Below, piece by piece: positions 1 through 10,607 of a stretch of DNA of 64,000 bases. Made by a program: the position numbers and the translations under genes. The notes beneath the pieces are model-generated. The model did no database searches and was not told the origin of the DNA. It saw nothing but the letters and a program-made list of their open reading frames with translations. Numbering within the stretch: the stretch's first letter is position 1; the number at the start of each line of letters is the position of its first letter. Source of the DNA: Pseudomonas sp. RGM2987 (GTDB lineage Bacteria; Pseudomonadota; Gammaproteobacteria; Pseudomonadales; Pseudomonadaceae); assembly GCF_022952855.1 (NCBI RefSeq), contig NZ_JALJDX010000199.1, positions 1 through 64,000 of the forward strand, in the 5' to 3' direction.

Positions 1-1400
1 ACGCTGCCGGTACACCTGTGACCGTTACTTTGAGCAACGGCGCGGTCATCAATATCGCTGCCGGCGCTACCACCGGCACCGTTACTGTTGATGCGCCTAA
101 AGACGACGTCTACAAAGATGCCGGCAAAGTTGAAGTCAGCATCGACAACGCCACCGGCGGCAACTTCGAGCACCTGGTTCCGAGCACGACTCCAGCCGTT
201 ACGGACGTCACCGACACCATCGACACTTCGACTGTGAGCCTGACGGCCACGTCGACCGTTGCCGAAGGCGGCACCGTCGTCTACACCGCGTCGGTCAACG
301 CTCCAGTCACCGGCGCTCCACTGGTTGTCACCCTTTCGAACGGTCAGAGCATCACCATTCCGGTTGGTGCAAGCTCGGGCAGCGTGAACTTCGTCACCCC
401 GAACGATGCGTTGGCGGGCGGCGATAACCTGAGCGTCAAGATCGACGACGCCAAGGGCGGCAACTACGAAAAACTGGAAATCGACGGCAAGCCTGCTGAC
501 ACCACCGTCACCGATACCCAGGACACTACCGGTCTGACGTTGAGCGCAACCGATACCGTCGCTGAAGGCGGTTCGATCGTTTACACCGCGACCTTGACCA
601 ACGCTGCCGGTACGCCTGTGACCGTTACTTTGAGCAACGGCGCGGTCATCCACATCGACGCGGGCAAAACCACTGGCACCGTCACCGTTGACGCTCCAAA
701 AGACGACGTCTACAAAGACGCCGGCAAGGTCGAGGTCTCCATCGACCACGCCACCGGCGGCAACTTCGAGAACCTGGTTCCGAGCACCACGCCTGCGGTC
801 ACTGACGTCACTGACACCATTGACACTTCGACTGTGAGCCTGACGGCCTCGTCGACCGTTGCCGAAGGCGGCACCGTCGTCTACACCGCGTCCGTCAACG
901 CCCCAGTCACTGGTGCCCCTCTGGTTGTGACTCTGTCCAACGGCCAAACCATCACCATCCCGGTTGGTGCAAGCTCGGGCAGCGTTAACTTCGTCACCCC
1001 GAACGATGCATTGGCGGGCGGCGATAACCTTAGCGTCAAGATCGACGACGCCAAGGGTGGCAACTACGAAAAACTCGCCATCGACGGCAAATCGGCTGAC
1101 ACCACCGTCACCGATACCCAGGACAATACCGGCCTCAGCCTCAGCGCCACCGGTACAGTGGCCGAAGGCGGTCAGATCACCTACACCGCCACCTTGACCA
1201 ATGCGGCCGGTACGCCTGTCACCGTTACCTTGAGCAACGGCGCGGTCATCCACATCGACGCCGGCAAAACCACCGGCACGGTCATCGTCGATGCACCCAA
1301 AGACGACGTCTACCTGGACGCCGGCAACGTCGCGGCGACCATCAAGACCGTCACCGGCGGTAACTTCGAGAACCTGGTGCCAAGCACCACGCCTGCGGTA
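1..1400 (+). repeat. Tandem 600-nt coding repeats of the adhesin
   Basis: The segment beginning at base 1 recurs at 601 and 1201 with only scattered substitutions. Each 600-nt (200-residue) unit contains two related immunoglobulin-like halves, one with the phrase VTLSNGAVI and one with VTLSNGQ(S/T)ITI. High nucleotide identity between units suggests recent duplication or homogenisation. More units are expected upstream of the window. Confidence 0.9.
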
Positions 1401-4400
1401 ACCACAGTCACCGATACCGTTGACAACACCACCGTCAGCATCAGCGGCAGCACCTCAGTCACCGAGGGCCAGACCGCCACGTACACGGTCAGCCTGACGA
1501 ACCCGGCGCAAACCGAGGTCACGGTCAAGATCGTCTATAGCGGTACCGCCGCCGATGGTTCGGACTTCACCGGTGTCTACACCGTGAAGATCCCGGCCAA
1601 CGCCACCAGTGCCACCTTCAACGTGGCGACGCTGGACGACAAGATCACCGAAGGCACCGAAAACTTCGTGGTCAAGGTCGATTCGGCCACCGGTGGCAAC
1701 TTCGAGCACCTGGCGGTCAGCGGCACCAATGGTAGCGTCAGCACCTCGATCATCGACAACGATGCCGCGCCGGTCCTTGATCTGGACGCCAACAATTCCA
1801 GCGGCAAGACCGGCGCCGATTACCAGGTGACCTTCACTGAAGGCACCGCCGGCCCAGGTGTGTCCATTGGCGACACGGACCTGAAAATCACCGACCCGGA
1901 CAGCACCCTGCTGACCGGCGCAACCATCGTGCTGACCAACCGTCAGCCCGGCGATGCGCTGAATCTGGGCAACAGCGTCAATGGCATCAGCATCAACGCC
2001 AACAGCACCAACGGCACGGTCACGCTGACCCTGTCGGGCAACGCGACGCTGGCTGACTACATGCAGCAGATCAAGAACATCACGTTCATCAACACCAGCG
2101 AAGACCCGAGCACCGTACCGCGCATCATCACCGTGACGGTGACCGATGGCACCAGCTACTCCAATACCGCCACCACTACGGTGAACGTGGTCGGGGTCAA
2201 CGACGCTCCGGTGGCTGCCGGCGGCGCAGTGACCGGTACCGAAGACACCTCGCTGGTGCTCGGCTGGTCGACCTTCGGTGTGAGTGACGCGGACAGTTCC
2301 GCCGCCAGCCTGGGCGTGAAAATCACCGGCCTGCCGGCTGACGGCAAGCTGCAGTACCTGGACGGTGCAACCTGGAAGGACGTGGCCAACAACCAGACCT
2401 TCACCAAAGCGGACATCGACGCCGGCAAGCTGCGCTTCACCCCTGACGCCAATGAATCCGGCGCCAATGGCAACCCGGCCGGCGTGGGCGACCAGAAGGC
2501 CGACTACGCCCAGATCAGCTTCCAGCCGACCGACGGCCAGACGCTGGGCAATGCCGGTACCGTGAAGATTGACATTACCCCGGTCGCCGATGCGCCGAGC
2601 CTCAACGTGGCCGGCAATGCCGTGACCTCCACCGGGCTGATCAAGGAAGTCTGGACCGGCCTGTCTGGCCTGGGCACAGATGGCAGCGGCGCGCCGTCCG
2701 GTACGCTCAAATCGGTGATCGATGCCGCCGGCACGCCGAACAGCAGCGGCACCGTGACCAACGTGCAGTCCGACAGCAACGTGAACCCCGGCACCGCGTC
2801 GAAAACCTCGGGCCTGATGTACCTTGAAGCGGGCAAGACCTACACCTTCAGCGGTACAGGCGACGACAGCCTGCTGGTGACCGTCGGTGGCAAGGACGTG
2901 GCGGCGATTACCTGGGGCGCGGGCGGCAAGTTGAACGGCTCGTTCACGCCGACCACCAGCGGCTACTACACCCTGGACATCTACCACCACAACCAGACCG
3001 GCCCGGGCAGCTACGACGTGAACCTGTCGGTCAACGGCAGCACGCCTGTCGATTTGAGCAGTGCCGGCGTGCCGCTATACACCGGCGTGGCGGACCTGGC
3101 GAATGCCGGCGTGACTGTTTCCGACCTGCATGGCACCAATGGCGAAGGATATTACGACGGCTTCAAGCTCAACGAAGGCGCCGAAGGCACCAGCGTCCAT
3201 CTGTCGAAGATCACCACCGGCCTGACCGACACCGACGGCTCCGAAAGCCTGAGCGTGAAAGTCGGCGGCATCCCTGAAGGCACGGTGTTGAGCGACGGCG
3301 CGGGTCATACCACGACCGTGGGCAGCAACGGCGAAGCCTCCGTCACCGGCTGGAACCTGGGCAGCCTGACCCTGACCCCTCCGACCTACTACAACGGCCA
3401 GTTCAACGTCACTGTGACGTCGACCGCCACCGAAGCCCTCGGCGGCTCGGCCATCAGCACCGCGCAGATCCCGGTCACCGTGTACCCGGCGACCTACAAC
3501 GCCGTGACCGGCACATCCGGCAGCGACAACGTGACCGGCACCGATGGCAACGACATCGTCGTCGCCGACATCGGCGGCCTGACCGTGGTGCCGGGCGTCA
3601 ACTACAACATCGCCTTCATGGTCGACAGCTCCGGGAGCATGAGCTCCTCGTCCGTCACCGCGGCCAAGAACTCGCTGACCTCGGTATTCAATACGCTCAA
3701 GCAAAGCCTGGGCAGCAACTCCGGGACGGTGAACATCTTCCTGGCGGATTTCGACACCCAGGTGAACAAGTCCGTTGCGGTGAACCTTAACGACCCGAAC
3801 GCGTTGACGCTGCTCAAGAACGTACTCGACTCGATGGTCTCCGGCGGCAACACCAACTACGAAGACGTGTTCAAGACCACGGCGAACTTCTTCAACAGCA
3901 CCCAGGCCTTGACCAATACCGGTGCGAAGAACCTGACGTACTTCATCACCGATGGCCAGCCGAACCTTTACCAGGCAGGCGAACAGACGAACCCGACGCT
4001 GTACGGCAACGTCAAGCTCGATGACGTCCTGAGCGCGGCCAACTACACCATCGGCAAGTTCTACACCCAGACGATCGACAGCACGCACAAGTACACCATC
4101 TACGAAGACGGTGAGATGTACCTGTCGACCAAAAGCGGCAAGAACTGGAATGACAACTATGTTGGCACCGTGCATGCCGAAGGCAACGGCACGTTCGAAT
4201 TCTCCTACCTGAGCGACGGTGGATCGGCGGCAGCGGGTTCGACTGCCAGCTTTACGCTGCTGAAAAGCTTGAGCAACGTCGAAGCCATTGGCCTGAACAA
4301 CGGAGTGTCCCTGAACGATCTCAAGCCATACGATTCGGATCAGACACCACAGACCAACATCGACCCGAACAACCTGGCGAACTCGATCATCGGCCACACC

Positions 4401-5114
4401 GAAGCGACAATGCCAGGCGCCGACACGGTCAACGGAGGTGACGGCAACGACATCCTGTTCGGCGACCTGGTGAGCTTCAATGGCGTGGCCGGCGAGGGCT
4501 ACCAGGCCCTCCAGGCGTTCGTCGCCCAGCAGAACGGCGTGGACGTCAGCAAGGTCACCACCAGCAACGTGCACCAGTACATCACCGAGCACTACACCGC
4601 GTTCGATGTGTCCGGTGCCCACGATGGCAACGACACGCTGTTGGGCGGTGGCGGCAATGACATTATCTTCGGCCAGGGCGGCAATGACTTGCTCGACGGT
4701 GGCAAAGGCAATGACATCCTGCTTGGCGGCACGGGCAACGACACGCTGATCGGCGGCCTGGGTAATGACACCCTTATCGGTGGTTTGGGTGGCGACACCT
4801 TTGTCTGGAAGTCCGGCGACACGGGTACTGATGTGATCAAGGACTTCAAGGCCGCTGATGGCGACCGGATCGACCTGCGGGATCTGTTGCAGGGCGAGAG
4901 CGGCAGCACCATCGACCACTTCCTGAAGATCAGCACGGTCGATGGCGTGTCGTCGCTGCAAGTCAGCAGTGCCGGTCAGTTCAACACCGGCAACGCAGCG
5001 GCGACGCCGGACGTGACGATCAAGCTCGAAGGCAACAACTGGTCGAACGTCAACCTGAACTCGCTGATCGCCGGCAGTGATCCGACCATCAAGATCGATC
5101 ACAACAACAGCTGA
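1..5114 (+). CDS. lapA: LapA-type giant RTX adhesin, C-terminal part (5' end outside window)
   Basis: The frame is open from the first bases with no start, so this is the 3' part of a larger gene. From 1 to about 1400 it is built of near-identical alternating repeats of about 100 residues, with an exact 600-nt period (compare bases 1, 601 and 1201). A Calx-beta-like repeat follows (about 1430-1770), then a cadherin-like segment (about 2190-2600), a PA14-like segment (about 2630-3080), a von Willebrand A domain with the MIDAS motif DSSGS (from about 3590), and glycine/aspartate RTX nonapeptides such as GGNDLLDGG (4420-4830), ending in a type I secretion C-terminus. Known family role: a cell-surface adhesin secreted by LapBCE and held by an N-terminal retention module, neither of which is in the window. 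The lapD and lapG genes downstream support the assignment. Confidence 0.93.
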   Translation, partial: AAGTPVTVTLSNGAVINIAAGATTGTVTVDAPKDDVYKDAGKVEVSIDNATGGNFEHLVPSTTPAVTDVTDTIDTSTVSLTATSTVAEGGTVVYTASVNAPVTGAPLVVTLSNGQSITIPVGASSGSVNFVTPNDALAGGDNLSVKIDDAKGGNYEKLEIDGKPADTTVTDTQDTTGLTLSATDTVAEGGSIVYTATLTNAAGTPVTVTLSNGAVIHIDAGKTTGTVTVDAPKDDVYKDAGKVEVSIDHATGGNFENLVPSTTPAVTDVTDTIDTSTVSLTASSTVAEGGTVVYTASVNAPVTGAPLVVTLSNGQTITIPVGASSGSVNFVTPNDALAGGDNLSVKIDDAKGGNYEKLAIDGKSADTTVTDTQDNTGLSLSATGTVAEGGQITYTATLTNAAGTPVTVTLSNGAVIHIDAGKTTGTVIVDAPKDDVYLDAGNVAATIKTVTGGNFENLVPSTTPAVTTVTDTVDNTTVSISGSTSVTEGQTATYTVSLTNPAQTEVTVKIVYSGTAADGSDFTGVYTVKIPANATSATFNVATLDDKITEGTENFVVKVDSATGGNFEHLAVSGTNGSVSTSIIDNDAAPVLDLDANNSSGKTGADYQVTFTEGTAGPGVSIGDTDLKITDPDSTLLTGATIVLTNRQPGDALNLGNSVNGISINANSTNGTVTLTLSGNATLADYMQQIKNITFINTSEDPSTVPRIITVTVTDGTSYSNTATTTVNVVGVNDAPVAAGGAVTGTEDTSLVLGWSTFGVSDADSSAASLGVKITGLPADGKLQYLDGATWKDVANNQTFTKADIDAGKLRFTPDANESGANGNPAGVGDQKADYAQISFQPTDGQTLGNAGTVKIDITPVADAPSLNVAGNAVTSTGLIKEVWTGLSGLGTDGSGAPSGTLKSVIDAAGTPNSSGTVTNVQSDSNVNPGTASKTSGLMYLEAGKTYTFSGTGDDSLLVTVGGKDVAAITWGAGGKLNGSFTPTTSGYYTLDIYHHNQTGPGSYDVNLSVNGSTPVDLSSAGVPLYTGVADLANAGVTVSDLHGTNGEGYYDGFKLNEGAEGTSVHLSKITTGLTDTDGSESLSVKVGGIPEGTVLSDGAGHTTTVGSNGEASVTGWNLGSLTLTPPTYYNGQFNVTVTSTATEALGGSAISTAQIPVTVYPATYNAVTGTSGSDNVTGTDGNDIVVADIGGLTVVPGVNYNIAFMVDSSGSMSSSSVTAAKNSLTSVFNTLKQSLGSNSGTVNIFLADFDTQVNKSVAVNLNDPNALTLLKNVLDSMVSGGNTNYEDVFKTTANFFNSTQALTNTGAKNLTYFITDGQPNLYQAGEQTNPTLYGNVKLDDVLSAANYTIGKFYTQTIDSTHKYTIYEDGEMYLSTKSGKNWNDNYVGTVHAEGNGTFEFSYLSDGGSAAAGSTASFTLLKSLSNVEAIGLNNGVSLNDLKPYDSDQTPQTNIDPNNLANSIIGHTEATMPGADTVNGGDGNDILFGDLVSFNGVAGEGYQALQAFVAQQNGVDVSKVTTSNVHQYITEHYTAFDVSGAHDGNDTLLGGGGNDIIFGQGGNDLLDGGKGNDILLGGTGNDTLIGGLGNDTLIGGLGGDTFVWKSGDTGTDVIKDFKAADGDRIDLRDLLQGESGSTIDHFLKISTVDGVSSLQVSSAGQFNTGNAAATPDVTIKLEGNNWSNVNLNSLIAGSDPTIKIDHNNS

Positions 5115-5121
5115 ACCTGAC

Positions 5122-5214
5122 CTGTGGTGAGGGCGCTTGCTCCCGCTGGCTAGCCAGGCGGCCCCGAAAACAGGGCCGCTTCGCGCCCCAGCGGGAGCAA
5201 GCTCCCTCGCCACA
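5122..5214. repeat. REPIN-like inverted repeat behind lapA
   Basis: Two inverted copies of the GTGGCGAGGGAGCTTGCTCC type flank a short spacer immediately after the adhesin stop codon. The structure could fold in the transcript and act as the 3' border of lapA; no separate terminator with a T-tract is seen. Confidence 0.75.
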
Positions 5215-5288
5215 ATAAGTGTTCATACTCCCGCAGAGTTGGCCTATGCTGCCCGGCATGACGCCGCTTTCTAAATGAGGGATGCCCG

Positions 5289-5627
5289 ATGTTTTATGTG
5301 CAACGTGATGCACAAGGCCTGCTGGTGCGCGTGGAAGCCACCGCCTATACCGAGGCCACCGAAACCTTGCCGGCCGACAATCATGAAATCCAGGATTGGT
5401 TCGCCAACCAGGCGGTAGAAAACAGCCTCAAGCAGCTCAAGCAGAGCGACCTGGAAATGATCCGGGTCCTCGACGACCTGATCCAGGTCCTGACCAGCAA
5501 AGGCGTGATCCGCGTCACCGACCTGCCAGCCGCCGCCCAGGCCAAACTGATGGATCGCAACCAGGCGCGGGAAGCATTGGGTGGGCTGAGCCGCTTGATC
5601 GATGATGATGAGAAGGGGTTGATCTAG
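5289..5627 (+). CDS. Small conserved Pseudomonas protein (often named tryptophan synthase beta-like)
   Basis: A 112-residue soluble protein starting MFYVQRDAQG, with no signal peptide or membrane segment. The middle contains a helical stretch (LKQLKQSDLEMIRVLDDL) and the acidic C-terminus ends in LIDDDEKGLI. It resembles short proteins of pseudomonads that carry the uninformative name 'tryptophan synthase subunit beta like'; nothing in it supports tryptophan synthase activity. It stands alone between lapA and the REP cluster. ATG 5289 follows TGAGGGATGCCCG, a modest Shine-Dalgarno context. Function unknown. Confidence 0.8.
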   Translation: MFYVQRDAQGLLVRVEATAYTEATETLPADNHEIQDWFANQAVENSLKQLKQSDLEMIRVLDDLIQVLTSKGVIRVTDLPAAAQAKLMDRNQAREALGGLSRLIDDDEKGLI

Positions 5628-5660
5628 CCCTGGACTCATCGGTGTTCGGGCTGACCTCAC

Positions 5661-6108
5661 CGTCGGATCGCCGCCCGGAGCAGGCTCGCTCCCACAGTGG
5701 GCTTTGTGTCGATCACAACATCCTCGACAACCCACATTCCTTGTGTGTGTGGGCTTGCTCGCGAAAGCGGTGGATCAGTTTCCCATGATGTTGGCTGCGC
5801 CGACGCCTTCGCGAGCAAGCCAGCTCCCATAGGGGGCTGTGGCTGATCTCAAGTTTCGACTCAACACAAATCCAAGGTGGCGAGGGAGCTTGCTCCCGCT
5901 GGCCTGCGAAGCAGGCCCCTGCATTTCTTCAAGCAAACCGCATGGCCCGGTTTACGACTGCTGCGCAGCCGAGCGGGAGCAAGCTCCCTCGCCACGGGTT
6001 ATGGGATGTCTGGGCTGACACCATCGCGAGCAAGCTCGCTCCCACATTTGATCGGTGGCGACTGACCGAATACGGCCCTTTGTGGGGGCGAGCCTGCTCG
6101 CGATAGCA
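5661..6108. repeat. REP/REPIN cluster A
   Basis: A run of REP elements: a single REP with the tail CGGATCGCCGCCCGGAGC, an inverted pair of the CTTGCTCGCGAAAGC type (about 5745-5830), an inverted pair of the GGCGAGGGAGCTTGCTCC type (5877-5998), and further single copies near 6028-6048 and 6080-6108. It fills the gap between the small gene at 5289 and the DUF6124 remnant. About 400 bp of it is duplicated in cluster B. Confidence 0.85.
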
Positions 6109-6112
6109 ATCA

Positions 6113-6367
6113 TCAAACCGCCACAGACACGTCAGCCCGCCGCCTGACTTTCCAGCCGATCCATTGCCCGTTCCACCAACAGATGCACATTGGCCAGCAG
6201 GGTTCGGTGTCGATGTCCGGGGCGACCATGAAGAGTTGGGCGGTTGACGCCTGGCCGTATGCTTCTTCGCTGGGTTTGGGATTGAGGTAATAGTCGAGGG
6301 CGCGTTCGGCGGCTTCGTCGAGGGTATCGGAACTGTGTGAAGTGCGTTTCGTTTTCGCTGTTGTCAT
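6113..6367 (-). pseudogene. Decayed DUF6124 gene (internal deletion plus frameshift)
   Basis: The first 50 or so residues match the intact DUF6124 protein at 33718 (shared motifs ERALDYYLNPKP and VAPDIDTE). After DTE one base is missing (GAACCC here, GAAACCC in the intact copy), so the frame shifts. In the corrected frame the text reads LLANVHLLVERAMDRLESQ and stops near 6132. This also shows that about 36 codons, corresponding to residues after LLAN in the intact copy, have been lost. The gene is therefore a non-functional relic, or at best encodes a novel 84-residue product. Upstream it keeps the two-hairpin leader described separately. Confidence 0.8.
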
Positions 6368-6465
6368 TGGAAACTCCTAAACGACTAGTAAGGAGCCGTT
6401 GCTACACAGCGAATCCAAATGAGATCGCTGAATGGCATGGGCCGTTTCGCCCTAAACAGATATTC

Positions 6466-6504
6466 CGGACTTGCACGCCCGTGTCATCGTTTTTTTCGAT
6501 GACA
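6466..6504 (-). ncRNA. Paired-hairpin leader element, copy 1
   Basis: Read on the minus strand, a stem TGTCATCG/CGATGACA (6504-6497 with 6489-6482) closes an A-rich loop. It is followed directly by CGGGC-GTGCAA-GTCCG (6481-6466). The same two stems, with pairing-preserving changes, occur upstream of the intact DUF6124 gene. Weaker similarity continues to about 6575. The element sits about 100 nt upstream of the DUF6124 remnant. Whether it acts as RNA or as DNA is not known. Confidence 0.55.
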
Positions 6505-6619
6505 AACCCAGACTAGCGGCGAGCCTGACGCCCGACAAGTTCACCAACTTCGCTACAACTTGAGGGAAATCTCCTAGGACGGTACGAGGGCATGAGTCTG
6601 CGAGATGCTCGGGTGTCCG

Positions 6620-7042
6620 GGGTGGGCCCTTCGCGAGCAGACTCACTCCCCCATTGGACTTGTGTCGATCACAACATCCTCGACAACACACCCTCCTTGT
6701 GGGAGCGGGCTTGCTCGCGAAAGCGGTATGTCAGCCAGCATCAATATCGACTGATCCATCGCCTTCGCGAGCAAGCCCGCTCCCACAGAGGGTTTGAGCC
6801 AGGGCACAATTTTCCCATTCGTCAACAGATCCCCTGTGGGTTGATCGCTCATTTCGACTCGACACAAAGCCAACGTGGCGAGGGAGCTTGCTCCCGCTGG
6901 GCTGCGAAGCAGGCCCCTGGATTTATCCAGACAAACCGCATGGCCCGGTTTGCGACTGCTATGCAGCCGAGCGGGAGCAAGCTCCCTCGCCACGGGGGTG
7001 GTCTGAAACGGCCTCATCGCGAGCAAGCTTTTCTCCCACAAG
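6620..7042. repeat. REP/REPIN cluster B, duplicate of cluster A
   Basis: This cluster contains the same order of elements as 5690-6050, including shared non-REP text: GTCGATCACAACATCCTCGA at 5708 and 6664, and the stretch around GCAAACCGCATGGCCCGGTT. The two copies flank the DUF6124 remnant and its leader. The cluster ends just before the lapD stop codon. Confidence 0.85.
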
Positions 7043-7053
7043 GGACCCAAGCC

Positions 7054-9000
7054 TTACGCCCAGCGCCGAGGCTCTCCAACCAACTGCCCCTGCACCCCAA
7101 ACAATCCCATCTCCCGAATCACCGCCAGCTCACCTTCGGTTTCTACCCGCTCAGCAATCAACGGCAGGTCAATACTGTGGGCCGCACGCTGGATCGCTTC
7201 GATGAAAAGACGCTTGTCGCTTTCCTGGTCAATGGCGCGGATATAGCCGCCGTCGATTTTCAGATAGGCCAACCCCAACCGCGACAAGTTGCCGATCATG
7301 CTGAAACGCCCACCAAAGCGCTGCAGGCTCAATGAGAAACCCAACTCCCGTAGCTGCCGGGTCAATTGCTCCAGCACCGCTTGCTCCGGTAATTGTTCTT
7401 CACCGATCTCCAGGGTCAGGCGCGGCCCGAGGTTGGAATGAGCCCGCAGGATTTCAAAGATTTTGTTCAACGCCTGTGGGTCGGCCAGGGTGGCGGAAGA
7501 CAGGTTCAATGCCAGGGATTGATCGTGCCCGGCCATTTGCCTGAGCACCTGTTCGAGCATCAGGCGGTCCAGCCGCGCCGTCCAGCCAAAGCGCTCCAGC
7601 CAAGGCAGGAAGCGCCCGGCGGGAATGGTCTGGCCCTGCTCGTCGAGCAGCCGCGACAAGACTTTGTAATGCAGCACCATGTCGGTGTCCTGAGCCGCCA
7701 CTACCGGCTGGAAGTACAGCTCGAAACGCTGCTGGCTCAGGGCTTGGTCGAGCAACGTGTGCCAGGCATGATGGTCGTCGCCGACGCGAGCCACCGCGCT
7801 ATGGTCCAGGCAGGCCCAACCCGGTTCGCCCTGGCTTTCGGCCTGGGCCAGGGCCTGGTCGGCGAGCTGAAGCACCGCTTGTGGCGAGTCGCCATGGACG
7901 AACGGTGCCAAGCCGATGGAGGCCACCGAGGCCACATCGGTCGCACCGGTGGCGTGCAGGCTCGCCAGTGCGCTTTCAAGGTTCTGCGCCAGTTGCAGCG
8001 CTTCTTCGCGTACCAGACCCGGCGCCAGCACGGCGAATTCACCACCGCGAATGCGCGTCACCAGATTCTGGGTTTCCGGATACCGGGCACTTTCGCGCAG
8101 CAGTTGTTCGCCAACAGCGATCAGCAACTGGTCGGTGCGCTGGCCGCCCAGGCGCTGGTTCAAACCGGCCAGGTCCTTGACTCGCAACAGCAGCAGGTAA
8201 CCGGAACTGGCCTGCTCCGGATTGCTCACCCGGGCATTGAGTTGCATCTCGAAATAGCGCCGGTTAGCCAGGCCCGTGAGGTTGTCCTGATAAGACTCCA
8301 CCCGCAGTTTCTCGCTGCGCTCGGCCTGCTCCTGGAACAACGCCTTGAGCTTCTCGACCATCTGGTTCATCGCCTGCACCACACGGCGCAGTTCAGGGGT
8401 ACGCGGCAGCTCCGGCAGGCTCAGGAACTCACGGCGGGCAATGGCGTGAGACTGGTGCACCATGTAATCCAACGGCTTGAGCTGGCGACGCAGCAACAAG
8501 GCCCCCAGCACCGCGCTGACGGCGCCGCACAGCAACAACCAGCCCAGGCTGCCCAGTGCGCTCTGCCACAGCTTGGCGAGGGCGAACATCGGGTGGCTGA
8601 CCACCTCTACCCGCGCGGCCTGCTCCCAGCCACGGCTGACGATGGCATCGCCACCGGCCGGCTCCAGGCCGATGAGCGAAACGAACCATTGCGGCACACT
8701 GCCCGCGTCCGGGGTGCCGGTGCGCTCGACCAGGGTCTTGTCGGTGGCCACGTCGACCACGCGGATGCTGGCGTAGTAGCCGCTGTCGAAGATCGAGCTG
8801 ACCATCAGCTCCACCATCGCCGGATCATCGATATTGGGCGTCAGCGACAGCGCCAGCGCCGTGGCCGCGTCCTGGGCATGGGAGCGCAACTGGTTGACGT
8901 ACTGGGCCCGCGAGCTCTCGAGGCTGACCATGAAGCTGCCGCTGAAGGCAACCACCAGGAACAGACAGATAGCGATCAACAGCTGTTTGAACAAGGACAT
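7054..9000 (-). CDS. lapD: LapD, inside-out c-di-GMP receptor controlling LapA retention
   Basis: A 648-residue inner-membrane protein. An N-terminal transmembrane helix (about 7-27) is followed by a periplasmic LapD/MoxY-type domain, a second helix (about 150-170), HAMP, a degenerate GGDEF domain (RGGEF in place of GGDEF) and a degenerate EAL domain whose signature reads KVL (in HYKVLSRL). Loss of both catalytic motifs is as expected for a c-di-GMP receptor rather than an enzyme. In P. fluorescens LapD binds c-di-GMP in its EAL domain and sequesters LapG, so LapA stays on the surface. It lies 14 nt downstream of lapG, probably in one transcript. Confidence 0.95.
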   Translation of the reverse strand: MSLFKQLLIAICLFLVVAFSGSFMVSLESSRAQYVNQLRSHAQDAATALALSLTPNIDDPAMVELMVSSIFDSGYYASIRVVDVATDKTLVERTGTPDAGSVPQWFVSLIGLEPAGGDAIVSRGWEQAARVEVVSHPMFALAKLWQSALGSLGWLLLCGAVSAVLGALLLRRQLKPLDYMVHQSHAIARREFLSLPELPRTPELRRVVQAMNQMVEKLKALFQEQAERSEKLRVESYQDNLTGLANRRYFEMQLNARVSNPEQASSGYLLLLRVKDLAGLNQRLGGQRTDQLLIAVGEQLLRESARYPETQNLVTRIRGGEFAVLAPGLVREEALQLAQNLESALASLHATGATDVASVASIGLAPFVHGDSPQAVLQLADQALAQAESQGEPGWACLDHSAVARVGDDHHAWHTLLDQALSQQRFELYFQPVVAAQDTDMVLHYKVLSRLLDEQGQTIPAGRFLPWLERFGWTARLDRLMLEQVLRQMAGHDQSLALNLSSATLADPQALNKIFEILRAHSNLGPRLTLEIGEEQLPEQAVLEQLTRQLRELGFSLSLQRFGGRFSMIGNLSRLGLAYLKIDGGYIRAIDQESDKRLFIEAIQRAAHSIDLPLIAERVETEGELAVIREMGLFGVQGQLVGEPRRWA

Positions 9001-9014
9001 CTGAGCGTGCGCTC

Positions 9015-9788
9015 CTAGTTAGTCGTCTCGACCGGAAAACCTTCGGCCTGCATTTTTTTCAACACATCCTGCCACCGGGACAGGCGCTTGGTATCACCGA
9101 CTTTTTTGTTGCCCTTGGCACCCGGCAGCCACAGCCCTTCGGCATTGAAAGAGTAGACCGGCAACAGGTCGGTTCGCTGGCTGGCCGGCTGGATGCCGTC
9201 AATCAGGCTGTCGAGTACCAGGGGCATCGCCTCGGGCGTGGCGTAGTAAGTGAGCACCATGTGCGCCCGGTTCTGCCGCAACGCCTTGACGTAGGTAATG
9301 CGCAGCTTGTCACTGGACACCCCGAGATGACGCAGGCTGAAATACTTGGCGATGGCGTAGTCCTCGCAATCCCCGGCACCCTTCCACAAGGCCTGGATCG
9401 GGGTTTCCCAGTAATCGACCTCATGCCACAGGTCGATGTCTTCCACGTAGCGCACCTGTTTGTTGAAGAACAGGTTCACCACCTTGAGCTGTTCCAGCTC
9501 CGGGAGTTGTTTCTGGGTCGCCAACAGGTGTTGCCAGGCGTCGATCCGTTGCTGCCCCTCGCCCAACGGCCCATACAAGGCTTGTGCCCGTCGGCTGATC
9601 TGCGCGAAGTCCCAGTCCGCCCGCAAGCCGCCCAGCATGAGGCCGGCCAGCAGCAATGCCGAACACAGCCAGCGCAAGGACCTGAGGACAGGGAAAGGTG
9701 CAGCCAAGGGAAATACGTCCGAAAAGGGCCGTTGGAAATTCGTTGGATGGTGAAGCCTGGCCCGGTAAAAGACAATGGCAAGGTGCAA
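9015..9788 (-). CDS. lapG: LapG, periplasmic cysteine protease that releases LapA
   Basis: A transglutaminase-like cysteine protease of up to 257 residues. The catalytic Cys lies in GAGDCEDYAIA, the His in RAHMVLTYY and the Asp in VLDSLIDG, matching the known LapG Cys-His-Asp triad. A hydrophobic export segment (LCSALLLAGLMLGG) precedes the mature domain. The start is uncertain: the longest frame begins at a TTG at 9788, and another TTG at about 9711 would give a shorter leader. Known role: cleavage of the LapA N-terminus when c-di-GMP is low and LapD releases it. It lies just upstream of lapD on the same strand. Confidence 0.93.
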   Translation of the reverse strand: MHLAIVFYRARLHHPTNFQRPFSDVFPLAAPFPVLRSLRWLCSALLLAGLMLGGLRADWDFAQISRRAQALYGPLGEGQQRIDAWQHLLATQKQLPELEQLKVVNLFFNKQVRYVEDIDLWHEVDYWETPIQALWKGAGDCEDYAIAKYFSLRHLGVSSDKLRITYVKALRQNRAHMVLTYYATPEAMPLVLDSLIDGIQPASQRTDLLPVYSFNAEGLWLPGAKGNKKVGDTKRLSRWQDVLKKMQAEGFPVETTN

Positions 9789-9870
9789 TCACCAAAGGCA
9801 CGCTAAACTTTAGTCCAGGAACCGAGGCCGCGAGATTTTGACGGCCGGATAATCTGTCACTAAGGTTGGC

Positions 9871-10602
9871 ATGGATCCAATTCAGGATCTCCAGTCAGGG
9901 TACGTTGTCGTGACACAGAAGCCTAAACCGCTCAGCACTATCCAGGTCGACGGTCCAATCCCCGCCGATCAGGCACGTTCGATCATCGAAGGGGCGCTGC
10001 GCGAGGCCATCCTCGATGGACGCCTGCCTAGCGGTACTGCCCTGCGCCAGCAGGAACTGGCCGATCTGTTCGGGGTGAGCCGCATGCCGGTGCGCGAAGC
10101 CTTGCGCCAACTCGAAGCCCAGTCATTGCTCAATGTGGTCCAGCACAAGGGGGCGGTGGTGGCTCCGCTGATCACCACCAACGCCGTCGAGACGTACCAA
10201 CTACGCACGGTGCTGGAAGCTTTTGCCCTGCGCCTGTCGATCCCGCTGCTCGATGCCGTTGACCTGGAGCAGGCTGCCGGCTACATCGAACAACTGGAAG
10301 CGCAAACCGAACTCGCTGAAATCGGCAGGCTCAACCGACAGTTCCACATGGCGCTCTATCGCAAGGCGCCCAACCGCAAGCTATTGGACCTGGTCGAGCG
10401 CGAACTCAACGAAGAGGAGCGTTTCCTGCGCTTTCACCTGTCCTCCATGGGGCTGGGCAAGTTGAGCCAGGACGATCATCGCGCCCTGCTCCAGGCCGCT
10501 GCGGACAAAGACATCGACAAAGCCGTTGGCTTGCTGGAGCTGCATCTGGAAAAAGCCTCGGCCACCATGCGCCGGTATCTGGAACAGCAATCGAGTCGCT
10601 GA
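9871..10602 (+). CDS. GntR-family (FadR/FCD type) transcriptional regulator
   Basis: A 243-residue protein. A winged helix-turn-helix (about 33-100, with the signature SRMPVREALRQLEAQSLL) is followed by an all-helical FCD ligand domain (about 105-235) containing the metal-type residues D/H and RQFHMALY. FCD proteins bind small organic acids. It is transcribed divergently from lapG and ends at a hairpin terminator, so it is a single-gene unit. It might regulate the mgo operon downstream, but nothing in the sequence shows this. An alternative GTG start lies at 9910. Confidence 0.9.
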   Translation: MDPIQDLQSGYVVVTQKPKPLSTIQVDGPIPADQARSIIEGALREAILDGRLPSGTALRQQELADLFGVSRMPVREALRQLEAQSLLNVVQHKGAVVAPLITTNAVETYQLRTVLEAFALRLSIPLLDAVDLEQAAGYIEQLEAQTELAEIGRLNRQFHMALYRKAPNRKLLDLVERELNEEERFLRFHLSSMGLGKLSQDDHRALLQAAADKDIDKAVGLLELHLEKASATMRRYLEQQSSR

Positions 10603-10607
10603 GCAAA

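Noticed and set aside
1455..2990. Long open frame on the minus strand inside the adhesin gene
   Set aside because: It is a shadow of the repeat-rich, GC-rich adhesin codons; no family resemblance and no ribosome site.
3075..5213. 712-codon minus-strand frame opposite the adhesin C-terminus
   Set aside because: Antisense to RTX and VWA coding sequence, with low-complexity Val/Arg/Gly content; not a real gene.
5661..7042. Possible CRISPR array from the repeated 20-30-base units
   Set aside because: Repeats are inverted, irregularly spaced and of the REP family; no cas genes nearby.
6592..7335. Plus-strand frame across REP cluster B into lapD
   Set aside because: Consists of translated REP repeats and antisense lapD.
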